DNA from: an uncultured Pseudomonadota bacterium
GTDB taxonomy: Bacteria; Myxococcota_A; UBA796; CAJQPC01
Direction of reading: 5' to 3'
Assembly: GCA_937915955.1 (NCBI GenBank)
Contig: CALGIB010000991.1
Location: 1-5,546, forward strand
Length of the DNA: 5,546 nt
The notes below the pieces were generated by a model. It searched no databases and was not told the DNA's origin. It saw nothing but the letters and a program-made list of their open reading frames with translations. Positions 1-5,546 of the stretch are shown in pieces. The position numbers were made by a program, and so were the translations under genes. Within the stretch, counting starts at the first letter, position 1. Each line of letters begins with the position of its first letter.

Positions 1-1203
1 CTCGCGACGGACCTCGAGCCGGGGGTTGCGCAGGAGGCCGGCCAGCGGCTGGATGGCGCGGCTCGAGCCGATGGTGGCCAGCGCGTCGACGGCGGCCCAG
101 CGGCTGTCCTCGTCCTGGAGGGCGCGGAGCAGCGGATCCACCGCCCGCTCGTCACCCAGGCGGCCCAGGGCGTCGCACGCGATGATCCTCAGCCACCAGT
201 CCGGGTCGTCCAGGAGCTTGACCAGCGGGGCCACCAGCCGGGGATCCCGGAAGCCCTCGGCCAGCACCAGGGCGCCGGTGCGGATCTGCTCATCGCTGTG
301 GTCCAGCAGCCCCAGGGCCGGCTCGAGCACGCCGTCGCCGAAGCTCTGCAGCGTCTCGAGGATGCGGTCACGCAGCCAGCCGACCAGCTCGGAGCTGAAC
401 ACCAGGATCTGCACGATCACGTCACGCGCATCACCGGTCTCGAGCAGGACCTCGACGCAGAGGCGTCGGGTGGCGTCGTCTCCGCCGCCCAGCAGCTCCA
501 GCATCCGGGCGCGGGTCTGGACGGGGTCCTTCGAGGCGGCTCGACGCAGGTAGGCCACGGCGATGCCCCGGGCCCGCGCATCGGGCGTGGTGAAGACCCG
601 CACCATCAGCGAGACCACCTCAGCGGAGTCGATCCGGGACAGCGCGTCCAGCGCGAGCGCGGCGATGCGGTGGTCGTCGCTCTCGGCGAGCTGGATCAGC
701 AGCCCGAGGTGGCGCAGCGGCTCGCCGTCGTGGAGCAGTCGCTGGAGCGCGGTGACCCGCAGCGGCCCCGGGGCCTCGGTCAGGGCGCGCTGGAGGTAGA
801 CCGACTTGAGCGGCTCCGCGAGGCCCATCGCGACCTCCCAGCCCAGGCGCCGCCGCGCGGCGTCCTTGCCGCCCAGGAAGTCGTCGACCACGCCCCTCAT
901 CACCTCGACGTCGAAGCGAGCGCAGACCCGCGCGACGTAGCCCCGGACGTGGCCGGGCTTGTCCTCGAGCTGCTCCACCAGCGCGCGGAGGTCCCGAGGG
1001 CCAGCCGCCGCGACGAAGGCCTCGACCCCGACCGCGCGCAGCTCTCGGTCCCGCAACCAGATCAGCTGCAGGGCCTCGTCGGGCTTCAGACGCGCGCCAC
1101 GCAGCTCCTGGACCAGGGCCGCGTGCTGCTCCTCGCCGGACCAGTTGCCTCGGAGGGCGTCCTGCACGAGCGAGGCCTTCTTGCCGGAGAAGAAGCTGCG
1201 CAA
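1..1203 (-). CDS. HEAT-repeat protein (C-terminus beyond left edge)
   Basis: The reverse strand reads open for 401 codons from a TTG at 1203 to the window edge, with no stop, so the C-terminus is missing. The protein is built of paired amphipathic helices. From about residue 300 onward these are textbook HEAT/PBS-lyase-type repeats of about 31 residues, such as RLVAPLVKLLDDPDWWLRI (322-340), ACDALGRLGDERAVDPLLRA (342-361) and RAIQPLAGLLRNPRLEVR (382-399). The N-terminal 300 residues are more degenerate helical repeats. No signal peptide or membrane segment is visible, so it is probably a cytoplasmic scaffold or protein-interaction protein; its partner cannot be told from this window. The TTG start is chosen because an in-frame TGA lies at 1233-1231, no ATG, GTG or other TTG falls between, and AGGAGGA sits 7 nt upstream. 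It is transcribed divergently from the lipoprotein gene at 1294. CDS and fold are secure; the specific role is unknown. Confidence 0.92.
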   Translation of the reverse strand, partial: MRSFFSGKKASLVQDALRGNWSGEEQHAALVQELRGARLKPDEALQLIWLRDRELRAVGVEAFVAAAGPRDLRALVEQLEDKPGHVRGYVARVCARFDVEVMRGVVDDFLGGKDAARRRLGWEVAMGLAEPLKSVYLQRALTEAPGPLRVTALQRLLHDGEPLRHLGLLIQLAESDDHRIAALALDALSRIDSAEVVSLMVRVFTTPDARARGIAVAYLRRAASKDPVQTRARMLELLGGGDDATRRLCVEVLLETGDARDVIVQILVFSSELVGWLRDRILETLQSFGDGVLEPALGLLDHSDEQIRTGALVLAEGFRDPRLVAPLVKLLDDPDWWLRIIACDALGRLGDERAVDPLLRALQDEDSRWAAVDALATIGSSRAIQPLAGLLRNPRLEVRRE

Positions 1204-1293
1204 CCCGGGTCCTCCTGCGACCGGATCCTCTCACGAACCCCGTGACACCGGCCCGCGAGCGCGCCCGCCGCCCGCCGACCGTAGAGTGGCGCG
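1204..1293. promoter_or_regulatory. Divergent intergenic region with small dyad
   Basis: These 90 nt separate the starts of the leftward HEAT-repeat gene and the rightward lipoprotein gene, so promoters for both probably lie here or extend into the coding regions. I could not identify a convincing -35/-10 pair in either direction. A GTGACA at 1242-1247 and TAGAGT at 1282-1287 are about twice too far apart for a sigma-70 promoter. The one notable element is the perfect 5-bp dyad TCACG-AACCC-CGTGA at 1231-1245, which could be an operator, though a dyad this short can arise by chance. The region from 1250 to 1282 is almost pure G+C. Confidence 0.4.
1210..1216 (-). promoter_or_regulatory. Strong Shine-Dalgarno for the HEAT-repeat gene
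   Basis: On the reverse strand AGGAGGA occupies 1216-1210. Counting from AGGAGG, 7 nt separate it from the TTG at 1203-1201. This near-consensus site decides the unusual TTG start, because it is the only plausible start codon after the in-frame stop at 1233-1231. Neither rightward lipoprotein gene in the window has a site of comparable strength. Confidence 0.8.
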
Positions 1294-4200
1294 ATGCTGG
1301 CCCTGATCCTCGCTGCGTGCTCCTGCTCCGACCCGGTCTCTCCCCATCCTCCCGAGGAGTCCGCGGCGGAGGACTCGAGCGGGCGGGGCTCCGAGCCTGG
1401 GGACTCCTCGACCCCCTGCGAGCTGGTCGTGGACGAGCAAGGCCGGCTCCGCATCGACGGCTGCTGGTGGCTCGTCGCCGAGGCGCCCGAGCTGCTCGAG
1501 CTCGGCAGGGTCTACGCCGCGGGCGAGCTGCTGCTGGGCTGCGAGGACCCCGTCCCCGCCTGGACCTTCAGCGACACGCCCCCGGTGGGCGATCGGCCCC
1601 GCCTGCGGCTCGAGCTGGACGAGGCGCTGCCCACCCAGGGCTACAGGGTCCTGCCGGACGAGCGCGGCCTGATCATCTCGGGCGGCTCGCCCCAGGGCGT
1701 CGTCTACGGGCTGCTCGACTGGTCGGAGAGCCTGGACGAGGTGCTCCTGTCCACCGGCGAGAGCTGGGCGCCAGACCCTCGCTCGGGGCTGGCCACGGCC
1801 TGCGTCGAGGGGGCCGAGGTGAGCGAGCTGCGCTGGACCCCCGAGGAGGCCACCGGCGCCCCTGACATCCAGCTGCGCGTGGGCTTCGCCAGCTTCAAGG
1901 GCAGCCAGAACGCGCACTTCGTGCCCACCCTGGTCTACAACGGCGTCGGCCGCTGCTCGGCGCCCGAGAGCACCGAGCAGTTCTGGGAGGCGCTGCGCAG
2001 CTGCGACGTCAGCGCCCTGGACGAGGACGGCTACACCCCATGCCTGGAGAGCCGGCTGCGCCTGGACACGCTGGTGCGCGGGCGCTTCACCCACGCGCTG
2101 GACGAGGGCGCGCCGATCTGGCTGAGCGAGTCCGTGCAGCTGGACAGCGGCTGCGACGGAGCCCGCCTCTACGAGGAGCTGGACGACTACCTCGCCCTTC
2201 GCGGCGTGCAGCTGGTGCCCACCGCCTTCGGGCTGGAGACGCGCACCCCCGACACCCCCGTCGGCGGCCGCCGCATCACCCCCGAGGAGCCCTCGGAGCT
2301 CTGGGGGGTCGAGGGCGACGCGACGCTGTCCGAGGGGCTGCGCATGACCGAGACCATGACGGTCTGCGAGGGCGGCGTGCTGGCCGCGGACTGCTCGACG
2401 CTGGACGAGCACGGCCACGTCTCGGGCCCCCTGCGCCTGGGCGAGGCGCTCGACGGCGACGAGGTGCCGGGCCTGACCACCACCTGCGGTGAGCTGGAGC
2501 TCTGCCTGGTGAAGGCCGGCTGCTGGGAGAGCCAGCTGGACGGAGACGAGGCGGTGCTGGCGCCCTCGGCGGACTGCAGCAACGGCAACCCGCTGCTCCG
2601 GATGGCGCTGCCCAGCGACGGTCGCTGGTACCTGCTGCACGCCCGCGCGTCCGCGCTGGAGAACGGCCAGCTGACCTTCAAGCTGGTGGTCAAGGACAGC
2701 GAGGACGTGACGAACACCCACGAGGTGGAGCTGCTGAGCACCAGCGCCGAGGAGGGCGAGTACCTGCACCCCTCCCCCGCCCAGACCCCCGGCGCGCCCG
2801 ATGTGGTGCACCTGAGCTACACGATGCGGGCCCCTTTGGCCCACGAGCGCCTGGGCTCGGCCTACCTCCAGATCTACGGTGAGCCCGGCGCTCAGGCGTG
2901 GATCGACGACGTCTGGGTCGAGCCCCTGGCCGTCCGCCTGCCGAACGTTGACGGCGAGAGCCTGACGGGCGCCGAGTGCCTCAGCGTCGAGGGCGCCATC
3001 GAGGCGCCGCTTCCGGTGGCCTCGGTGATCGACGGGGAAGGCCAGATCCAGGCCCAGCTGGCCAAGGTCACGGCCGCCTGCCTGGAGCCGGGCGAGACCG
3101 TCGAGCTGTCCTTCCGCAGCTGGACCCACGCGGGGCTCTGGCCCGGGGTCGTCACCCGACAGAAGTCCTACACCTACGCGCCCGACGTCGACAGCGAGCG
3201 GTTCTGGGACCACGCCTGGTCTCCGACCGCGCAGCTCGAGGGGCTCGAGGGCCTGGGTGACCTGGTCCTGGTCAGCGACCTCGGCGGGGAGGTCCGGGGC
3301 CTGGGCCGCAACGAGCTGAGCACCCAGGAGGCGCTGATCGCCTTCCACCAGCGCGTCTACGGCGCCAGCCGCGGCGCACGCCTGCTGGTGGCGGCCGACA
3401 TGTACATGCCCGGACACAACGGCGGCGACACCTCCTCGGACGGCGGGCTCCAGATCGTGCCCGGCCGGCACGGCTACCAGGTCCCCTTCGGCGGGGACTG
3501 GGGCGACAGCTGGACGGCTCGCCGGGGCTTCCCCGTGGACACCTTGTTCGTGGCCTGGTGGCACTACGACACCCGCAGAGCGGGGGCGCCCGTGGGCGGC
3601 GTGGAGACGGCGCTGAGCTTCGTCGAGGATCTGGCCTCGGACGGCCTGGACGCCCTCGGCGTGAGCGCCTGGGACCCCGACAACGCCCGCCACTGGGCCG
3701 CCATGGGGGCCAGCGGCGAGATCGCCGGCGTCGGCCACTACGGCTGGGGCACCGATCAGCAGGCGCCGCGCGTCATGCTCCAGGCTGGCCGCCTGTTCTG
3801 GCAGCCGGGCTGGTCCCACCTGCAGAGCTGGACGATGAGCGACCGGGCTGAGCTGCCCGGCGGGGACGAGACCGCTTCGGTCGCGATCAGGGGCATGTCG
3901 TTCGCGGACAGCAGCGAGCTGAGCTGGCCCCGGGTCGGGCGCTGGCTGGAGATCGACGAGGACAGCGCGGGCTGGACGGCCCCGGCGCCGGCGAGCTCGG
4001 GCGGGCTGCTCCTGCGCGTCCACCTCGCCGCGCCCGAGGGATGCCGGGTCCGCGCGGCGATCGGTGACAGCCAGGTCAGCCTGGCGCCCGACGTCAGCGA
4101 CTACCGAGCCTGGGGGCTGCGCCTCGATCCGAGCTGGGGCGAGGAGGTCGATCTGAGCCTCGAGGGCTGCGCGGGCGGGGTCCTGGACACCGTCAGCCTG

Positions 4201-4350
4201 TACGCGGCGACCCCGGTCAGCGCCTTCCCCTACCCTCGCGAGCTCGAGCACCTGGAGCAGTGGGACAGCGCGGACGCCGCCGATGCGCGGTACAAGGTGT
4301 GTGGTGAGGACAGCCCGGGCTGTGTCAACAGCTCGTCCTGGGGTGACTGA
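1294..4350 (+). CDS. GH20-like TIM-barrel lipoprotein with inserted beta-sandwich
   Basis: A 1018-residue lipoprotein, probably outer-membrane anchored (Cys9 followed by Ser10, no Asp at +2), with lipobox MLALILAAC and an acidic Ser/Pro linker at about 12-41. Residues 60-143 end in YRVLPDERGLIISGG and GVVYGLLDW, the pattern of the GH20b-type domain preceding glycosidase barrels. Barrel-like segments follow: PIWLSESVQLD (274-284), VQLVPTAFGLE (305-315), GGEVRGLGRN (664-673), ADMYMPGHNGGD (701-712), FVAWWHYDT (752-760), VSAWDPDNARHW (790-801). A long insert (about 320-650) contains a carbohydrate-binding-like beta-sandwich ending AWIDDVWVEPL (535-545), and a second sandwich lies at about 900-972. 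This resembles beta-N-acetylhexosaminidase-superfamily proteins, but the expected Asp-Glu pair reads Gly665-Glu666. There are 22 cysteines, suggesting disulfides. The start is forced: an in-frame TAG lies at 1282-1284 with no other start between. There is no clear Shine-Dalgarno. CDS is near certain; GH20-like is probable; substrate and activity are unknown. Confidence 0.85.
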   Translation: MLALILAACSCSDPVSPHPPEESAAEDSSGRGSEPGDSSTPCELVVDEQGRLRIDGCWWLVAEAPELLELGRVYAAGELLLGCEDPVPAWTFSDTPPVGDRPRLRLELDEALPTQGYRVLPDERGLIISGGSPQGVVYGLLDWSESLDEVLLSTGESWAPDPRSGLATACVEGAEVSELRWTPEEATGAPDIQLRVGFASFKGSQNAHFVPTLVYNGVGRCSAPESTEQFWEALRSCDVSALDEDGYTPCLESRLRLDTLVRGRFTHALDEGAPIWLSESVQLDSGCDGARLYEELDDYLALRGVQLVPTAFGLETRTPDTPVGGRRITPEEPSELWGVEGDATLSEGLRMTETMTVCEGGVLAADCSTLDEHGHVSGPLRLGEALDGDEVPGLTTTCGELELCLVKAGCWESQLDGDEAVLAPSADCSNGNPLLRMALPSDGRWYLLHARASALENGQLTFKLVVKDSEDVTNTHEVELLSTSAEEGEYLHPSPAQTPGAPDVVHLSYTMRAPLAHERLGSAYLQIYGEPGAQAWIDDVWVEPLAVRLPNVDGESLTGAECLSVEGAIEAPLPVASVIDGEGQIQAQLAKVTAACLEPGETVELSFRSWTHAGLWPGVVTRQKSYTYAPDVDSERFWDHAWSPTAQLEGLEGLGDLVLVSDLGGEVRGLGRNELSTQEALIAFHQRVYGASRGARLLVAADMYMPGHNGGDTSSDGGLQIVPGRHGYQVPFGGDWGDSWTARRGFPVDTLFVAWWHYDTRRAGAPVGGVETALSFVEDLASDGLDALGVSAWDPDNARHWAAMGASGEIAGVGHYGWGTDQQAPRVMLQAGRLFWQPGWSHLQSWTMSDRAELPGGDETASVAIRGMSFADSSELSWPRVGRWLEIDEDSAGWTAPAPASSGGLLLRVHLAAPEGCRVRAAIGDSQVSLAPDVSDYRAWGLRLDPSWGEEVDLSLEGCAGGVLDTVSLYAATPVSAFPYPRELEHLEQWDSADAADARYKVCGEDSPGCVNSSSWGD

Positions 4351-4406
4351 GCCCGATCGGTCGGAGCTCGCGGGACCACCTCTCTGTACCACCACCCAGG
4401 CGCCCC
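4351..4406 (+). other. 56-nt gap between the two lipoprotein genes
   Basis: This short spacer lies between the two rightward genes. It contains a weak GGTC/GACC pairing (4359-4362 with 4374-4377, 11-nt loop) but no strong stem and no T-run, so I see no intrinsic terminator. No clear promoter or Shine-Dalgarno is visible either; the nearest purine stretch before the next start is AGG at 4398-4400. Co-transcription of the two genes is the simplest reading. Confidence 0.5.
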
Positions 4407-5474
4407 ATGCTCTCCCTGCTCCTCGCCTGCATCCCACCCGCCGACACCGGCGCGCTGGAACCCTCCACCGACGTCCGCGTCGACGGCGACGTCGATCCCG
4501 AGGGGCAAGGTGCCATCGCCGTGCCCATCATGGGCGGTCCAGACGGCAGCGGGCACAGCGTGATGGTGATGAACCTCGCAGGCGAGGTGCAGTGGGAGGC
4601 TGAGCTCGATCCAGACCTGGGCCTGCCCCTGCAGGCCAGGTGGGCCGAGGACGGCGAGTCCGTCTGGGTCTGGCAGCAGATCGGCGGGACCTCGGCGCTG
4701 GACGCCGGCTTCAACCTGAGCTTGATCGATCCCTCTGGCGCGGAGGTCACCCGCGCGCTGGGCTGGGGACACACCAGCTTCCAGATGCTGCCCGGAGAGC
4801 AGAGCTTCCTCGCGCTGCTCAAGACCGTCGAGGTCATCGACGGCGTCGACTACCTGATCGACCGGGTCGTCGAGCACGAGCTGAGCGGGGCCAGCCAGGA
4901 GGTCTGGTCCGTGGCGGAGGAGCTGAACCCGCTGGACTTCCACCGCCCGGCGGCCGCGGACGCCGAGCCTGGACAGCCCGTCGACTGGTTCCACACCAAC
5001 TTCATCTACCAGGCTCCGGGCGACTCGATCTACCTGTCACTGGGCGAGGTGGACACACTCCTCCGCGTGGACGTCGACGAGGGCCTCATCCAGGGAGCGG
5101 GCTCGCAGCGCGTCTTCGTGGACTTCGAGGGCGATCCGCCGGCGGACCAGCCGCACTCCATCGTGCCGCTGGCCTCGGGCAACTGGCTGGTGTTCAACCG
5201 CGGCATCCCCAGCGTCACCGACACCTGCAGCCACGTCGCGGAGCTGCACATCGACCCGGAGCTGGGCACCGTCGAGCGGGCCTGGAGCTGGACCCCCGAC
5301 GACTGCGTGAAGACCATCTTCCTGGGCGCGGCGCTGCCCCTGGCTGGGGACCGCGTCCTGGTGGACTTCGCCAGCGCGGGGCGCCTCTCGGTGGTCAATC
5401 GGGAGGGCGAGGAGGAGGTCCGCATCGACCTGAAGCTGGGCAACGCCTTCGGCCAGGCCGACTGGCGGCCCTGA
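4407..5474 (+). CDS. Arylsulfotransferase (ASST)-like beta-propeller lipoprotein
   Basis: A 355-residue lipoprotein with the minimal signal MLSLLLAC (Cys8, then Ile-Pro-Pro), predicted for the outer membrane. The body shows repeating propeller-blade patterns of the form His-x4-Leu-x2-Gly: GHTSFQMLPGEQSFLALL (121-138) and PHSIVPLASGNWLVFNRG (249-266). Between them DWFHTN (193-198) matches the Asp-Trp-x-His-x-Asn signature of ASST-family sulfotransferases, which move a sulfuryl group between phenolic compounds through a histidine intermediate. His122, His196 and His250 plausibly correspond to the three active-site histidines. The family arginine, normally in a Ser-Leu-Arg or Ser-Ser-Arg strand after Asp-Trp-x-His, is Gly213 here (SLGEVDTLLRVD), so classical activity is doubtful. 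Cys274 and Cys300 could pair. The start is the first available after the in-frame TGA at 4344-4346. It lies 56 nt behind the GH20-like gene, probably in one operon. Family membership is fairly confident; enzymatic function is uncertain. Confidence 0.85.
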   Translation: MLSLLLACIPPADTGALEPSTDVRVDGDVDPEGQGAIAVPIMGGPDGSGHSVMVMNLAGEVQWEAELDPDLGLPLQARWAEDGESVWVWQQIGGTSALDAGFNLSLIDPSGAEVTRALGWGHTSFQMLPGEQSFLALLKTVEVIDGVDYLIDRVVEHELSGASQEVWSVAEELNPLDFHRPAAADAEPGQPVDWFHTNFIYQAPGDSIYLSLGEVDTLLRVDVDEGLIQGAGSQRVFVDFEGDPPADQPHSIVPLASGNWLVFNRGIPSVTDTCSHVAELHIDPELGTVERAWSWTPDDCVKTIFLGAALPLAGDRVLVDFASAGRLSVVNREGEEEVRIDLKLGNAFGQADWRP

Positions 5475-5493
5475 GTCGCTGGCTGGCTCCGGC
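5475..5493. other. 19-nt convergent gap
   Basis: Only 19 nt separate the stop of the rightward lipoprotein gene from the stop of the leftward gene entering from the right. No hairpin with a T-run is visible, so any termination signal must be factor-dependent or overlap coding sequence. The 12-mer CGCTGGCTGGCT at 5477-5488 recurs at 5535-5546 inside the neighbouring gene. Confidence 0.5.
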
Positions 5494-5546
5494 CTATTGA
5501 AGGTAGCCCAGCGCCCGCAGCGCCTCCTCGTTCACGCTGGCTGGCT
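5494..5546 (-). CDS. C-terminal end of convergent gene, possible sulfatase
   Basis: On the reverse strand the window edge enters an open frame that reads PASVNEEALRALGYLQ and stops at TAG (5496-5494). Only 16 full codons are visible; the start and most of the gene lie to the right. The ending Leu-Arg-Ala-Leu-Gly-Tyr-Leu plus one or two residues is one I recognise as frequent at the C-termini of bacterial sulfatases and related alkaline-phosphatase-superfamily enzymes, often in TPR-bearing or secreted forms. That would suit a neighbour of an arylsulfotransferase-like protein. The evidence is a short motif only, so the product is a guess; the reading frame itself is supported by its non-random sequence and convergent placement. 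The two other reverse frames give a stop within the first codons or low-complexity Gly/Ala. Confidence 0.5.
   Translation of the reverse strand, partial: PASVNEEALRALGYLQ

Noticed and set aside
26..553. A 175-codon forward frame rich in Ser and Arg
   Set aside because: It is a Ser/Arg/Pro low-complexity translation antisense to well-formed HEAT repeats; no Shine-Dalgarno or motif supports it.
620..1234. A reverse-strand GTG-started frame of 204 codons
   Set aside because: It overlaps the HEAT gene on the same strand in another frame and yields an Arg/Gly/Ala-rich sequence typical of an off-frame reading of GC-rich DNA.
298..1245. A 315-codon forward open frame antisense to the HEAT-repeat gene
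   Set aside because: It is in codon register with the reverse-strand gene and gives a Gln/His/Asp-rich product with no motif. The reverse frame shows clear HEAT periodicity, a strong Shine-Dalgarno and a defined start.
1242..1287. GTGACA ... TAGAGT as a sigma-70-like promoter for the lipoprotein gene
   Set aside because: The spacing is 34 nt rather than about 17, and TAGAGT overlaps the region immediately before the start codon.
4351..4406. Possible intrinsic terminator between the two lipoprotein genes
   Set aside because: The only pairing is a 4-bp stem with an 11-nt loop and no T-run follows.
1231..4437. A 1068-codon open frame on the reverse strand covering the whole GH20-like gene
   Set aside because: It is exactly in codon register with the forward gene, so it stays open merely because the forward gene avoids TTA, CTA and TCA codons. 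Its translation is low-complexity Ala/Gly/Arg/Gln/Val without motifs, while the forward product has a lipobox and recognisable domains.
4230..4994. Reverse-strand frames of 254 and 170 codons over the start of the ASST-like gene
   Set aside because: Both are antisense shadows with biased composition. The forward frame carries the lipobox and ASST motifs.
4640..5500. A 286-codon forward frame overlapping the ASST-like gene
   Set aside because: It is an Arg/Gly-rich off-frame reading; the overlapping frame has the conserved His motifs and natural composition.

Overview
The window is very GC-rich, with G or C dominating third codon positions, and carries accessory-type chromosomal genes of a Gram-negative bacterium. 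HEAT-repeat protein, cysteine-rich secreted lipoproteins with extremely short signal peptides, an arylsulfotransferase-like propeller and a possible sulfatase together suggest Myxococcota or a related former deltaproteobacterial lineage. That placement is inference: the window has no rRNA or marker gene.

Layout, left to right. (1) A HEAT-repeat protein runs leftward from a TTG start at 1203 off the left edge. Its start is set by a strong Shine-Dalgarno and an in-frame stop just upstream. (2) A 90-nt divergent intergenic region (1204-1293) holds a small dyad. (3) A 1018-residue lipoprotein (1294-4350, rightward) looks like a GH20-type glycosidase. It has an N-terminal GH20b-like domain, a TIM barrel interrupted by a long insert with a carbohydrate-binding-like beta-sandwich, and a second C-terminal beta-sandwich. 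(4) After 56 nt with no visible terminator, a 355-residue lipoprotein (4407-5474, rightward) resembles arylsulfotransferase/ASST beta-propellers. (5) A leftward gene enters from the right edge and ends at 5494. Only its last 16 codons are visible; the tail ending LRALGYLQ resembles sulfatase C-termini.

The two lipoproteins probably form one transcription unit and are predicted to be anchored on the outer membrane, where a glycan-active protein and a sulfuryl-transferase-like propeller could act on the same material. If the convergent neighbour is a sulfatase, the theme is handling of sulfated or amino-sugar glycans. Both lipoproteins appear to lack one textbook catalytic residue (the Asp of the GH20 Asp-Glu pair; the ASST arginine), so they may be binding proteins or may have altered chemistry. 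All family assignments were made by eye from motifs, without database search. No RNA gene, CRISPR array, insertion sequence or integrase was seen.
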